DNA of 64,000 nucleotides from Thermoanaerobacter ethanolicus JW 200 (GTDB taxonomy: Bacteria > Bacillota > Thermoanaerobacteria > Thermoanaerobacterales > Thermoanaerobacteraceae). Positions within the stretch are counted from its first letter, which is position 1, and each line of letters begins with the position of its first letter. This document shows positions 1-10,278 of the stretch, piece after piece. A program made the position numbers and the translations under genes. The stretch is from assembly GCF_003722315.1 (NCBI RefSeq), contig NZ_CP033580.1, positions 1,425,001 through 1,489,000 on the forward strand, given 5' to 3'. The notes beneath the pieces are model-generated. The model was not told the DNA's origin. It did no database searches and saw nothing but the letters and a program-made list of their open reading frames with translations.

Positions 1-235
1 GAAACTTTATAAAATGGTAGATGAGGTTTGGCTAGTAGTAGTAGATTCAAAAACTCAAATAAAGAGGGTTATGGAAAGGGATAAACTTTCTTATAAAGAT
101 GCAATAAACCGAATAAAAAGTCAAATGCCTTTGGATGAAAAGATGAAGTACGCAGATTTTATAATAAACAATAGCAAAGATTTTAAAGCTATGGAAAAAC
201 AAGTTACACTATTTTGGGGAAGATTTGCAACATAA
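1..235 (+). CDS. coaE: Dephospho-CoA kinase, C-terminal part
   Basis: The reading frame is open from the left edge and ends with TAA at 233-235, so only the C-terminal ~77 codons are present. The retained part ([11 protein letters not shown], then [12 protein letters not shown] and a helical end) resembles the LID/C-terminal region of dephospho-CoA kinase, which phosphorylates dephospho-CoA in the last step of CoA synthesis. The P-loop would lie outside the window. A lytic transglycosylase follows within 25 bp, as in related genomes. The family call rests on a short stretch. Confidence 0.75.
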   Translation, partial: KLYKMVDEVWLVVVDSKTQIKRVMERDKLSYKDAINRIKSQMPLDEKMKYADFIINNSKDFKAMEKQVTLFWGRFAT

Positions 236-258
236 ATCATAATATCGGAGGAGTTACT

Positions 259-819
259 TTGAGGAAAAAAGTTGCGGTAATATTTTTGATATTAGTAGGT
301 CTTTTGTTTACTTACGAGTTAAATACTCATTATTTTTTAAAAAAAATTTATCCTCTTAAATACCACAATTATGTAGTTTATTACGCAAAAGAGTATGGCG
401 TAGACCCCTATCTTATTTTTGCTGTAATAAAAGTAGAAAGTAATTTTAAAAGTGATGCAATTTCTAGCAAAAATGCTATAGGATTAATGCAAATTTTACC
501 AGATACTGGAAGATGGATTGCCAATAAAGTAGGGATAAAAAACTACAGCGATGATATGCTTTTTGAGCCTAAATACAATATTCAGATGGGGACATGGTAT
601 TTGACTTATCTTCTTAAAACTTTTAATGGAAATATACAGTTAGCTGTAGCAGCTTATAACGGAGGTAGTGGAAATGTAGATGCATGGCTTAAAGACAAGA
701 GATTTTCCAAAGATGGGAAACAGCTACATGCTGTTCCTTATCCTGAGACAAATAGATATATAAAAAAGGTGTTAGCAGTTTATCAGATATATAAATTTAT
801 ATATGAAACTAAAAGTTGA
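259..819 (+). CDS. Membrane-anchored lytic transglycosylase (SLT domain)
   Basis: This 186-residue protein has an N-terminal hydrophobic segment (about residues 5-22) and then a soluble-lytic-transglycosylase domain. The catalytic Glu is E60 in the KVESNF motif, followed by GLMQILP and LAVAAYNGG, which are standard SLT motifs. The enzyme would cleave the MurNAc-GlcNAc bond of peptidoglycan outside the membrane. I chose the TTG at 259 because a GGAGGAG site lies 6-7 bases upstream; the in-frame ATG at 214 lies inside coaE and lacks a site. It is probably co-transcribed with coaE. Confidence 0.88.
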   Translation: MRKKVAVIFLILVGLLFTYELNTHYFLKKIYPLKYHNYVVYYAKEYGVDPYLIFAVIKVESNFKSDAISSKNAIGLMQILPDTGRWIANKVGIKNYSDDMLFEPKYNIQMGTWYLTYLLKTFNGNIQLAVAAYNGGSGNVDAWLKDKRFSKDGKQLHAVPYPETNRYIKKVLAVYQIYKFIYETKS

Positions 820-850
820 TATGAATATACAAAAAAAGCTGAAAAATTGG

Positions 851-856
851 TATAAT
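851..856 (+). promoter_or_regulatory. Probable -10 box for pncB
   Basis: A perfect TATAAT lies 39 bases before the pncB start, in the gap after the transglycosylase. The -35 region 17 bases upstream (TACAAA) is weak, so this is a moderate call. Confidence 0.45.
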
Positions 857-894
857 AGTATCGTTAAAAAAGAAAATAAAAAGGGAGGACACAA

Positions 895-1929
895 ATGAAA
901 CTATTAAAGCATTTAAAAGACTTAAATGAAGTAAAAATTGAAAAGGATAGGGAGTTTTTCTCAGCTACTCATGAAGAAATAAAAAATGCATGGACTACAG
1001 ATGTGTATTTTTTAAGAACCCAGGATATTTTGTCATATCTTGGTGTACAAGATAAAATAGTCACAGCGGAGATATTTCCAAGAAAAAAAGGAGTTTTTGC
1101 AGGGTTACCAGAAGTAATGAGTTTACTTAAAGACAAAAATGTGGAAGTATGGTCTTTGGAAGAAGGGGACACTTTTGAAGCTAAAGATACAGTAATGAGG
1201 ATAAAAGGGCCTTATAGTGAGTTTGGAATTTATGAGACGGCAATATTAGGAATTCTTGCAAGTTCTTCCGGTTGGGCAACAGCAGCAAGGGAGCTTAAAG
1301 AAGTTGCCAAAGACAAACCAATATTATGTTTTGGTGCAAGGCATGTACATCCAGCTGTGGCACCTGTGATGGAAAGGGCGGCTTTAGTAGGAGGGGCAGA
1401 TGATGCCAGCTGTATTTTAGGTGCAAAATTAATGGGGAAAGACCCTAAAGGGACAGTACCTCATGCTGCTTTTTTGCTTGCAGGAGATACATTAGAAGTG
1501 GCGAAAGCTTACAGAGATATAACTCCCCTTGATGAAAAGATAACCATTTTAGTTGATACTTTTAAAGACGAAGTGGAAGAGGCTTTGAGGGTTGCTGAAT
1601 TTTTAGGGGATAGATTATACGGAGTAAGACTTGATACTCCATCAGAAAGAGGTGGAGTTACACCTAGTTTAGTGTATGAACTAAGGCAAAGATTAAATCA
1701 AAAAGGATTTACAAATGTAAAAATTATAGTTTCTGGAGGTTTAAACCCAGAACGGGTAGCAGAACTTTCTGAAAGTGGAGCAGATGCTTTTGGAGTAGGA
1801 AGTTACATATCTGATGCTCAACCTATTGATATGACAATGGATATAAAAGAAGTGGAAGGAGTACCTATTGCTAAAAGAGGGAGAATTCCTGGAATTATCG
1901 AAAATAAAAAATTGAAAAAGATAAAATAG
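895..1929 (+). CDS. pncB: Nicotinate phosphoribosyltransferase
   Basis: This 344-residue protein matches the short bacterial form of nicotinate phosphoribosyltransferase, which makes nicotinate mononucleotide from nicotinate and PRPP in NAD salvage. Visible family features are the GARHVHPAVAPVMERAA stretch, the GTVPHAAFLLAGDT motif, the VDTFKDE segment and the IIVSGGL phosphate-binding turn near the C-terminus. The ATG is preceded by a strong AAAGGGAGG site. A nadD gene of the same pathway lies at 52.1 kb. The assignment is firm at family level. Confidence 0.9.
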   Translation: MKLLKHLKDLNEVKIEKDREFFSATHEEIKNAWTTDVYFLRTQDILSYLGVQDKIVTAEIFPRKKGVFAGLPEVMSLLKDKNVEVWSLEEGDTFEAKDTVMRIKGPYSEFGIYETAILGILASSSGWATAARELKEVAKDKPILCFGARHVHPAVAPVMERAALVGGADDASCILGAKLMGKDPKGTVPHAAFLLAGDTLEVAKAYRDITPLDEKITILVDTFKDEVEEALRVAEFLGDRLYGVRLDTPSERGGVTPSLVYELRQRLNQKGFTNVKIIVSGGLNPERVAELSESGADAFGVGSYISDAQPIDMTMDIKEVEGVPIAKRGRIPGIIENKKLKKIK

Positions 1930-1948
1930 TTTTCGGAGATGATAGTTA

Positions 1949-3532
1949 ATGAGAAAATTTATTATATTATCTTTCATTTTGATGTTTATTTTTACAGGAT
2001 GCAAAACTACTCCGCAAAATATGGTAAATTTACCTCAAGCATCTGAGGACAAAACTAAGATTGAAGAAGAAAAGCCAGTAGAGGGTGGCACTTTAAGAGT
2101 AAATATTACTTCTTTTGATACATTAAATCCTTTTTTGAATGACAATGAGAGAGTAAGGCAAATGTTAAATTTGTCATTGGAAGGATTAGTTACCTTGGAT
2201 AAAACTTTAAAACCTATTCCTCAATTAGCAGAAAACTGGCAGATAAATGGACTTAATATAAAATTTTATTTAAAAAAGAATGTTAAATGGCAGGATGGAG
2301 TAAGTTTTACAGCTAATGATGTAAAATTTACTTTTGATTCTTTTAAAAATAAGGATGTAAAAAGTCCTTATAGGGATATTCTCATTAACTATCTCTCCTC
2401 TTATAAGACAAATGGTGATTATGAATTTGAAGTTGTTTTAAATAAACCTGTTGCAAATCCAATAGCTTTGTTTACTTTTCCTATTCTAGCTGAGCACCAA
2501 TATAAAGGTAAGGAAGATATTTTAAATAAAGATATTGTACCTATTGGTACAGGGCCATATAAGATATCTTCTTACAGCGTTGGCAGAGAAATTATTTTTG
2601 AAAGAAATCCTTATTATAGAGGCGACAAACCTTATATAGATAGTATAGTGTTTAAAATTGTGCCTGATGAAAATGCTATGATAACATCTTTTCAAAGCAA
2701 AGAAGCAGATTTTACTTTTTTAAGTGACATAGACTGGGATAAATACAAAGAGATTTCAAACGTAAATATTTATAAATACGTTATGCAAGATTATGTATTT
2801 ATGGCCCCTAATTATCAAAAGCCAGCTTTGAAAGATTCAAATGTCAGGAAAGCGATGTGTTATGGAATAGATGTTGACAAAATTTTGAGAGATGTATATT
2901 TCAGTCATGGGTTAAAGTCATGTATTCCCGTTCGCCCTGATTCGTGGCTTTATAGCAATAAAATAGTATCTCATAATTACGATATAAAAGAGGCAAATAA
3001 AATATTAGAGGAAAGTGGTTGGAATTTAGTTAAAGGGATAAGGAGCAATGGAACTTATCAGCTCAAATTTGATTTGCTGGTAAATGCAAATAATCCATAT
3101 TTGATTAAAGTTGCTCAAATTATAAAGAATAATTTAAAAGATGTAGGAATTGAAATAAACATTGTACCAAAAGATTGGGGCAATTTACTAAGTTCTGTAT
3201 ATTCGGGTAAATTTGATTTGGTGTTAATGGAGTGGAATTTAAGTTATAATCAAGATATGTCTACAATGTTTATGACAAAAGGCAAAGACAATTTTATGGG
3301 TTATAGTAATTCTAAAGTTGATGAAATATATAGTAGAATTTTTTATGATTCAGAAGAGAATTCTTTAAAAACAGATTATCAGGCTTTGGAACAAGTTTTT
3401 TTAGAGGAACAACCCATAATTGGCCTTTTCTATATTGAAGGAGCAGTTATGGCATATGACAATGTAAAAGTTGTGGACCCTACTGGATTTAATGTTTTTA
3501 ACAATATAGAAAAATGGTATATCAAAAAATAG
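1949..3532 (+). CDS. Peptide-type ABC transporter substrate-binding lipoprotein
   Basis: This 527-residue protein starts with a lipoprotein signal peptide ending in the lipobox FTGC (Cys18). The rest is a family 5 extracellular solute-binding domain of the OppA/DppA type, with LAENWQINGLNIKFYLKKNVKWQDG and IGTGPYKI segments. It should bind peptides or similar solutes at the outer membrane face and deliver them to an ABC permease, but no permease gene is adjacent. It begins 20 bp after pncB. The substrate cannot be told from sequence alone. Confidence 0.88.
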   Translation: MRKFIILSFILMFIFTGCKTTPQNMVNLPQASEDKTKIEEEKPVEGGTLRVNITSFDTLNPFLNDNERVRQMLNLSLEGLVTLDKTLKPIPQLAENWQINGLNIKFYLKKNVKWQDGVSFTANDVKFTFDSFKNKDVKSPYRDILINYLSSYKTNGDYEFEVVLNKPVANPIALFTFPILAEHQYKGKEDILNKDIVPIGTGPYKISSYSVGREIIFERNPYYRGDKPYIDSIVFKIVPDENAMITSFQSKEADFTFLSDIDWDKYKEISNVNIYKYVMQDYVFMAPNYQKPALKDSNVRKAMCYGIDVDKILRDVYFSHGLKSCIPVRPDSWLYSNKIVSHNYDIKEANKILEESGWNLVKGIRSNGTYQLKFDLLVNANNPYLIKVAQIIKNNLKDVGIEINIVPKDWGNLLSSVYSGKFDLVLMEWNLSYNQDMSTMFMTKGKDNFMGYSNSKVDEIYSRIFYDSEENSLKTDYQALEQVFLEEQPIIGLFYIEGAVMAYDNVKVVDPTGFNVFNNIEKWYIKK

Positions 3533-3535
3533 GTA

Positions 3536-3564
3536 TTGACACTGACCTAAAAAGATTATATAAT
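3536..3564 (+). promoter_or_regulatory. Consensus sigma-A promoter before tRNA-Leu fragment
   Basis: TTGACA at 3536-3541 and TATAAT at 3559-3564 are separated by 17 bases, a perfect vegetative promoter. It fires into the tRNA-Leu-like 5' fragment at 3594. Confidence 0.88.
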
Positions 3565-3593
3565 TCATAGTGTGACGAAATTAAATAAAGCGT

Positions 3594-3635
3594 GCGGTGG
3601 TGGCGGAACTGGCAGACGCGTACGTTTGGGTGTAT
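3594..3635 (+). pseudogene. tRNA-Leu 5'-half fragment
   Basis: The sequence reads as acceptor strand GCGGTGG, TG at positions 8-9, D-arm GCGGAACTGGCAGACGC, and an anticodon stem GTACG with a six-base loop TTTGGG, one base short. The variable arm, T arm and a matching 3' acceptor (CCACCGC) do not follow in register. It therefore looks like the 5' half of a tRNA-Leu gene broken at the anticodon loop. The adjacent complete tRNA-Leu has a different acceptor stem, so this is not a simple duplication of it. Confidence 0.6.
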
Positions 3636-3686
3636 GACTATTCAGTGATGGATATTTTAATTGAAATGATTAATAGGTTTGCCACC

Positions 3687-3716
3687 TTGACAAACGAGTT
3701 AAGTGAGCAGTATAAT
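3687..3716 (+). promoter_or_regulatory. Consensus promoter of tRNA-Leu(GAG)
   Basis: TTGACA at 3687-3692 and TATAAT at 3711-3716 are 18 bases apart, and the mature tRNA begins 11 bases after the -10 box. The intact tRNA therefore has its own promoter, independent of the one at 3536. Confidence 0.85.
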
Positions 3717-3726
3717 AAAAACGCAG

Positions 3727-3814
3727 GCGGGCGTGCTGGAATTGGCAGACAGGCATGTTTGAGGGGCATGTGAGAGATGATCTCGTGTGGGTTCAAGTCC
3801 CACCGCCCGCACCA
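3727..3814 (+). tRNA. tRNA-Leu(GAG)
   Basis: Acceptor strands GCGGGCG and CGCCCGC pair fully, followed by A and encoded CCA. The anticodon stem CATGT/GCATG closes the loop TTGAGGG, giving anticodon GAG, which reads CUC and CUU. A long variable arm (class II tRNA) and a GTGGG-TTCAAGT-CCCAC T arm complete a normal leucine tRNA. Confidence 0.95.
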
Positions 3815-3827
3815 TAAATAAAAGAGA

Positions 3828-3856
3828 AAAGAGGCGTTAAGCCTTTTATTTTTTTG
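3828..3856 (+). terminator. Terminator after tRNA-Leu
   Basis: An AAGAGGC/GCCTTTT hairpin with a five-base loop is followed by a T-rich run. Confidence 0.75.
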
Positions 3857-3983
3857 TCACACAAATTATTAATTTTTTATAAAATATATTAAAAAAAGAT
3901 TAAAAAATATAAATTGCAATATTAAATGCAACACCTAATGAAAATCATGTAGATATAGGATTTGGAACAAATCATATATAACC

Positions 3984-5181
<1,198 letters not shown>

Positions 5182-5285
5182 CTATATCATACACGATTTT
5201 CACTATGGTTTCTATTTTTTTATCTGTTGCATTTAATTATACAACTAACCAAGATTAAAAAATTTAAGAAATTATAATGTAAACA

Positions 5286-5314
5286 TTGACTTTGACTGTA
5301 GGATATGATAAGAT
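5286..5314 (+). promoter_or_regulatory. Probable promoter of riboswitch leader
   Basis: TTGACT at 5286-5291 and TAAGAT at 5309-5314 are 17 bases apart, upstream of the c-di-AMP aptamer. Confidence 0.5.
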
Positions 5315-5340
5315 AAGACAAAAGGACAAAATATGCAATC

Positions 5341-5450
5341 TTGCCGAATCCGAAAGGTACGGAGGAACCGCTTTTTGGGGTTAATCTGTAGCTTTAAGCT
5401 GCAGTAGGGATACCTTCTGTCCCGCACCCGACAGCTAACTCCGGAGGCAA
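5341..5450 (+). ncRNA. c-di-AMP riboswitch (ydaO/yuaA class)
   Basis: The leader carries the conserved ydaO elements in order: CCGAATCCG, CGGAGGAACC, GGGGTTAATCTG, a variable hairpin (TGTAGCTTTAAGCTGCA), GGGATACCTTCTGTCCC, then CACCCGACAGCTAACTCC. TTGCC at 5341 pairs with GGCAA at 5446 to close the aptamer. This class senses c-di-AMP and normally turns expression off. The start codon of the downstream cell-wall hydrolase follows only 20 bases after the aptamer, with no intervening terminator, so control may act on translation. Confidence 0.92.
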
Positions 5451-5469
5451 TAAAGGAAGGAGATTTGCA

Positions 5470-6393
5470 GTGGATCAGCGAATAGGAAAGATGATTTTTG
5501 GAATTTCTGTGTTTGGTGCGACGCTGATTGGTAGCTCTTTTTTGAACCCAGCGTTTGCGGAAGGATTGGGAGTTGGAAAGATTACAGGCAATTATGTAAA
5601 TGTGCGGACTCAAGGAAGCTTATCAGGAAGTGTCATTGCCCGCTTAAATTGGAATGACACAGTGACTGTGTTAGATAAGGAAAACGGGTGGTACAAGATA
5701 AAGCTTTCTGATGGAAGAGAAGGATGGGTTTTTGGTGAATATTTATCCGTAAGAAATTCTTCTAATGTCTCAAGAGGAGATTCGGAAAAAGCAGCAAGTG
5801 TTGGTATAGTGACAGGTAGTTACGTTAATGTGAGAAGTGAAGCGGGTTTATCTGGCAGCGTTGTAGCACAGCTTAACAAGAATACTACAGTGAATGTGTT
5901 GGGTAAACAAAATGGGTGGTATAAAATAAAGCTTTCGGACGGAAGAGAAGGATGGATTTACGGAGAATACTTAGCAGTGAGGAGCTCTTCAAGTATCTCA
6001 AGGGGTGAAGTAGATAGGAGTTTGATAGATAAGTTAATAGATTTTGCCAAGTCTTTTGTGGGGACTCCTTATGTCTATGGAGGTTCAACTCCAAAAGGAT
6101 TTGATTGTTCCGGCTTTGTTCAATATGTTTTCAAGAATGTAGGTATTAATTTACCAAGAACGGCAAATGAGCAAGCTACTGCAGGAGAATATGTAAGTTA
6201 TAACAATCTTCAACCAGGAGATTTGGTATTTTTTAAAACTTTAGGAAGCAGTGTGATAAATCATTCAGGAATATATATAGGTAATGGTGAGTTTATACAA
6301 AGCTCTTCAGGTAGAGGGAAGGTCATAATAAGTCCTTTAAACGAAGGGTATTATAAAGAACATTATGTTACAGCAAGAAGAATTATAAAATGA
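5470..6393 (+). CDS. Secreted SH3b-NlpC/P60 peptidoglycan endopeptidase
   Basis: This 307-residue protein starts at GTG after GGAAGGAG. A signal peptide ends near AFA-EG (about residue 31). Two bacterial SH3 repeats follow ([19 protein letters not shown] and [19 protein letters not shown]), then an NlpC/P60 domain with the catalytic Cys in [11 protein letters not shown] and a His in INHSGIYIG. It should cut stem-peptide bonds in the wall. The c-di-AMP riboswitch just upstream links its level to wall or osmotic state, a well-known association for this gene type. Confidence 0.93.
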   Translation: MDQRIGKMIFGISVFGATLIGSSFLNPAFAEGLGVGKITGNYVNVRTQGSLSGSVIARLNWNDTVTVLDKENGWYKIKLSDGREGWVFGEYLSVRNSSNVSRGDSEKAASVGIVTGSYVNVRSEAGLSGSVVAQLNKNTTVNVLGKQNGWYKIKLSDGREGWIYGEYLAVRSSSSISRGEVDRSLIDKLIDFAKSFVGTPYVYGGSTPKGFDCSGFVQYVFKNVGINLPRTANEQATAGEYVSYNNLQPGDLVFFKTLGSSVINHSGIYIGNGEFIQSSSGRGKVIISPLNEGYYKEHYVTARRIIK

Positions 6394-6403
6394 CCTATGA
6401 TAA

Positions 6404-6432
6404 AAAGAGTGCTCTAGAGAGTGCTCTTTTTT
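6404..6432 (+). terminator. Terminator of the NlpC/P60 gene
   Basis: An 11-bp stem (two G-T pairs) with loop TAGA is followed by a T-run. Confidence 0.88.
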
Positions 6433-6435
6433 ATA

Positions 6436-6464
6436 TTGACTATTTTTATTCCTTGAGATATTAT
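6436..6464 (+). promoter_or_regulatory. Probable promoter of typA
   Basis: TTGACT at 6436-6441 and TATTAT at 6459-6464 are 17 bases apart; TATAAT also occurs at 6464-6469. The typA start is 49 bases downstream. Confidence 0.6.
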
Positions 6465-6512
6465 ATAATACTGTATACGCGATATAGCCTATTTTATGGA
6501 AGGAGATACCTT

Positions 6513-8336
6513 ATGAAATTTGTAAGAGAAGATGTAAGAAATATAGCCATTATTGCTCATGTTGATCATGGTAAAACTACTTTGGTTGATGCTATGCTTA
6601 AACAAAGCGGTATTTTTAGGGCAAATGAAAAAGTTGAGGAAAGGATCTTGGATTTTAACGATTTAGAAAGAGAAAGAGGTATAACAATTCTTGCTAAAAA
6701 TACTGCTGTTAGATATAAAGATGTGAAAATAAATATAGTGGATACCCCAGGACATGCAGATTTTAGCGGTGAAGTAGAGCGAGTATTAAAAATGGTAGAT
6801 GGGGTACTTTTGTTGGTAGATTCTTTTGAAGGACCTATGCCACAGACCCGTTTTGTATTAAGTAAAGCATTGGAACTGGATCTAAAACCTATAGTTGTCA
6901 TAAATAAAATTGATAGGCCTGATGCAAGGCCTCAGGAGGTTATTGACGAAGTCTTAGATCTATTTATTGAATTAGGAGCAAATGATGACCAAATTGATTT
7001 CCCTGTTGTCTACACCTCTGCAAAAGAAGGTATAGCAAAATTAAGTTTAGAAGAAGAGTCTCATGACTTGAGACCTCTTTTTGATACGATTTTAGACTAT
7101 ATTCCTGCACCAATAGGAGATATTGAAGCACCATTACAACTTATAGTGACTACTTTAGATTATGATGATTACATTGGGAGAATTGCCATTGGAAAAGTAG
7201 TTAGAGGAAAAATAATTTCAGGGGAAGAAGCGGCTATATGTAAAAGAGATGGGTCAATACAAAAAGTTCACATAAATAATCTATATCAGTTTGAAGGACT
7301 AAAAAGAGTGCAAGTAGAAGAAGCAAGCTTGGGAGATATTGTGGCGGTTTCTGGCATAAGCGATATTGAGATTGGAGAGACCATTGCAGATAGAGATAAC
7401 CCCGAGGCGGTAGACTTTGTTCGCATAGAAGAGCCAACAGTTTCTATGACTTTTAGTGTAAATACCAGTCCTTTTGCTGGAACTGAGGGTAAATACGTTA
7501 CTTCAAGACATTTAAGAGAAAGGCTTTTTAAAGAGCTAGAGACAAACGTCGCATTGCGAGTTGAAGAAACAGATTCTACTGATTCTTTTAAGGTGTCTGG
7601 AAGAGGAGAGCTGCATCTTTCTATTTTAATTGAGACTATGAGACGGGAAGGGTATGAATTACAGGTTTCTAAGCCTACAGTGATTTTTAAAGAAATAAAT
7701 GGAGTAAAAATGGAACCTATTGAACTTTTGACAATAGATATTCCTGAAGAATATATGGGAGTTGTGATGGAAAAATTAGGACCGAGAAAAGCTGAATTGA
7801 TGGATATGCACACATTAAAGCCAGGAACTATAAGGCTTAAGTTTAAAATACCTACACGAGGCTTAATAGGGTATCGGTCTGAATTTTTAACAGATACAAA
7901 AGGAAATGGCATAATGACCTCTGTCTTTTATGATTATGCACCTTACAAAGGAGACATTCCTTCTCGTACGAGAGGCGCTCTTGTAGCTTTTGAGACGGGG
8001 GTTGCGACAACTTATGGCCTTTACAATGCTCAAGAGAGAGGGACACTTTTTATAGAGCCAGGTACAAAAGTGTATGAAGGGATGGTTGTGGGAGTTAATT
8101 CAAGAAGTGGAGATATTGATGTCAATGTATGTAAGAAAAAACATGTGACAAATTTAAGGTCTGCAACGGCGGATGAAGCTTTGAGGCTATCTCCTGTAAA
8201 AAAGATGTCTTTAGAAGAAGCATTAGAATTTATAGATAATGATGAATTGGTTGAAGTTACTCCTCAAAGCATTAGAATACGAAAAAAGATTTTGGATTCA
8301 CAACAAAGATATAAAAATGCAAAATATAACAAATAA
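6513..8336 (+). CDS. typA: Ribosome-binding GTPase TypA/BipA
   Basis: This 607-residue protein begins [23 protein letters not shown], giving G1; G3 is DTPGHADF, G4 is [10 protein letters not shown] and G5 is TSAKEG. EF-G-like domains and the BipA-specific C-terminal region ([17 protein letters not shown]) follow. It binds the ribosome and helps assembly and growth under stress. The ATG at 6513 has GGAAGGAG at the right distance, whereas upstream in-frame codons overlap the preceding terminator and the promoter. Length is normal for the family. Confidence 0.96.
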   Translation: MKFVREDVRNIAIIAHVDHGKTTLVDAMLKQSGIFRANEKVEERILDFNDLERERGITILAKNTAVRYKDVKINIVDTPGHADFSGEVERVLKMVDGVLLLVDSFEGPMPQTRFVLSKALELDLKPIVVINKIDRPDARPQEVIDEVLDLFIELGANDDQIDFPVVYTSAKEGIAKLSLEEESHDLRPLFDTILDYIPAPIGDIEAPLQLIVTTLDYDDYIGRIAIGKVVRGKIISGEEAAICKRDGSIQKVHINNLYQFEGLKRVQVEEASLGDIVAVSGISDIEIGETIADRDNPEAVDFVRIEEPTVSMTFSVNTSPFAGTEGKYVTSRHLRERLFKELETNVALRVEETDSTDSFKVSGRGELHLSILIETMRREGYELQVSKPTVIFKEINGVKMEPIELLTIDIPEEYMGVVMEKLGPRKAELMDMHTLKPGTIRLKFKIPTRGLIGYRSEFLTDTKGNGIMTSVFYDYAPYKGDIPSRTRGALVAFETGVATTYGLYNAQERGTLFIEPGTKVYEGMVVGVNSRSGDIDVNVCKKKHVTNLRSATADEALRLSPVKKMSLEEALEFIDNDELVEVTPQSIRIRKKILDSQQRYKNAKYNK

Positions 8337-8363
8337 GGGAGCCTTTTTGGCTCCTTTATTATT
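8335..8363 (+). terminator. Terminator of typA; intron insertion site
   Basis: A nine-pair hairpin with GGAGCC/GGCTCC core and TTTATT tail ends typA. The group IIC intron starts three bases after it. Confidence 0.88.
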
Positions 8364-8366
8364 TAT

Positions 8367-10278
8367 GTGCGCCCGGCATGGGCGATAACTAGGCGGTGAA
8401 AGTCCGCTGTGGGCTTGGTAGTGGGAACCACTAGCCAAGAGCAAGGGTGTCCATCGTGAGGTGGAATCTGAAGGAAGCTTAAGGCAAAATCTCGGTCTGA
8501 TGAACAAGAACCAGATAAGAGGCTGAATTGGGATGGATGAGTTTGCGTAACAAAACGAAGTCCAACACTACCCGAATCCCATACAGTAAATCTGGCAGAT
8601 ATATGAGATGAAAGTTATCGTTCTTACCCGGGGAGGTCTCAAGGATAAGTCATGGAAGTAAAATCTGAAGTGACAACCCATGCAGTGATGTATGGCTGAA
8701 CCTTGAGAAGTCAGCAGAGGTCATAGTACTTATCTAGACAATAATAGATAAGGAAGGACCGAACGTTAGGAGGTTTTGGAAATCTTATGGACTCGAAAGA
8801 TATGCAGAGACTGCAGACAACTCAACCAAGAGGCTATCCGTTGAATAGAGAAATGGAATTTCAAAAGACAACGGAAGTGCATAGTATATCATCGGCGTCG
8901 GAAGATGGAAGAAACGAGGTACAAAGATATACCGGCAAGATGCTTGAAATGATAGTAGAACGAGGGAACATGGAAGCAGCATACAAGCGCGTTGTTGCAA
9001 ATAAAGGAAGCCATGGAGTCGATGGGATGGGAGTAGATGAACTTCTACCGTATCTCAAAGAAAACTGGGCAACCATAAAACAACAACTGCTGGAGGGGAA
9101 ATACAAACCACAACCAGTGCGAAGAGTAGAAATTCCCAAACCTGATGGAGGAAAAAGACTACTAGGAATACCTACAGTACTAGACAGACTAATACAACAA
9201 GCAATAGCCCAAATACTAAATAAAGTCTACAACCATACATTTTCTGATAGCAGTTATGGATTCAGACCAGGACGCAGTGCAAAAGACGCAATAAAAGCCG
9301 CAGAAGCATACATAAATGAAGGATACACATGGGTTGTAGATATGGACTTAGAAAAGTTCTTTGACAGAGTAAACCACGACGTAATAATGTCCAAACTAGA
9401 AAAGCGGATAGGGGACAAAAGAGTACTAAAGTTAATACGAAGATACTTAGAATCAGGAGTAATGATAAACGGAATCAAAATATCAACAGAAGAAGGGACA
9501 CCCCAAGGAGGGCCATTAAGTCCCCTATTAGCAAACATAATGTTGGACGAACTAGACAAAGAACTTGAGAAACGAGGGCATAAATTCTGCCGATATGCAG
9601 ATGACTGCAACATATATGTAAAAAGCAGGTCTGCAGGAAACAGAGTAATGAAGAGCATAAAGAAATTCATAGAAAGCAAATTAAAACTAAAAGTCAACGA
9701 AGCAAAAAGTGCTGTAGATAGACCATGGAGAAGAAAATTTCTTGGATTTTCATTCTATACAAAAGAAAACGAAGTAAGAATAAGAATCCATGAAAAATCC
9801 ATCAAAAGGTTTAAGGAAAAAGTAAGAGAAATAACCAATCGGAACAAGGGAATAAGCATGGAAAACAGAATAAAAAGACTAAATCAAATAACAACAGGAT
9901 GGGTCAACTATTTTGGATTAGCAGACGCGAAAAGCATAATGAAAACCCTTGACGAATGGATAAGGCGAAGACTAAGGGCATGTATATGGAAACAATGGAA
10001 GAAGATAAAAACGAAGCATGATAACTTAGTAAAACTAGGAGTAGAAGAACAAAAAGCCTGGGAATACGCCAATACAAGGAAAGGCTACTGGAGAATATCC
10101 AATAGCCCAATCCTAAATAAGACTCTTACAAATAAATACTTTGAAAGCATAGGTTATAAGAGTTTATCCCAAAGATATCTAATTGTACACAATTCCTAAT
10201 GAACCGCCGTATACCGAACGGTACGTACGGTGGTGTGAGAGGACGCTGAATAAAATAATTATTCAGCTCCTACTCGAT
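8367..10278 (+). mobile_element. Group IIC intron, copy 1 (intact)
   Basis: The element starts GTGCGCCCGGC and ends CTACTCGAT, the boundaries of class C (Oceanobacillus-type) group II introns. Domain I has the CAAGGGTGTCC and GGAATCTGAAGGAAGC segments. Domain V lies at about 10200-10242 (ACCGCCGTATACC, GGTACGTACGGTGG) and is followed by a short domain VI. A 470-residue maturase ORF sits in domain IV. The length is 1912 bp. It lies just after the typA terminator, and its 3' end replaces the last codon of the convergent transglycosylase gene. Confidence 0.95.
8787..10199 (+). CDS. ltrA: Group II intron reverse transcriptase/maturase
   Basis: This 470-residue protein has the RT fingers/palm (KPDGGKRLLGIPTV, SSYGFRPGRSAKDA, TEEGTPQGGPLSPLLANIML) with catalytic YADD at residues 270-273. 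The maturase/thumb region follows (RRKFLGFSF, then ITTGWVNYFGLAD). No endonuclease domain follows, as usual for class C. It should help the intron splice and copy it into new terminator sites. It is the only intact one of three copies in this window. GTTAGGAGG precedes the ATG. Confidence 0.95.
   Translation: MDSKDMQRLQTTQPRGYPLNREMEFQKTTEVHSISSASEDGRNEVQRYTGKMLEMIVERGNMEAAYKRVVANKGSHGVDGMGVDELLPYLKENWATIKQQLLEGKYKPQPVRRVEIPKPDGGKRLLGIPTVLDRLIQQAIAQILNKVYNHTFSDSSYGFRPGRSAKDAIKAAEAYINEGYTWVVDMDLEKFFDRVNHDVIMSKLEKRIGDKRVLKLIRRYLESGVMINGIKISTEEGTPQGGPLSPLLANIMLDELDKELEKRGHKFCRYADDCNIYVKSRSAGNRVMKSIKKFIESKLKLKVNEAKSAVDRPWRRKFLGFSFYTKENEVRIRIHEKSIKRFKEKVREITNRNKGISMENRIKRLNQITTGWVNYFGLADAKSIMKTLDEWIRRRLRACIWKQWKKIKTKHDNLVKLGVEEQKAWEYANTRKGYWRISNSPILNKTLTNKYFESIGYKSLSQRYLIVHNS

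Noticed and set aside
3636-3726. Group I intron in a tRNA-Leu
   Set aside because: The gap between the tRNA fragment and the next tRNA is about 90 bases, far too short, and the two halves do not pair as one tRNA.
5272-5613. Minus-strand ORF over the first c-di-AMP riboswitch
   Set aside because: It is the complement of a well-supported RNA leader and of the start of the NlpC/P60 gene.
8298-8507. Minus-strand ORF ([13 protein letters not shown]...) repeated at 37010 and 44920
   Set aside because: It lies opposite domain I of the group II intron and recurs only because the intron recurs. There is no ribosome site and no protein-like composition.
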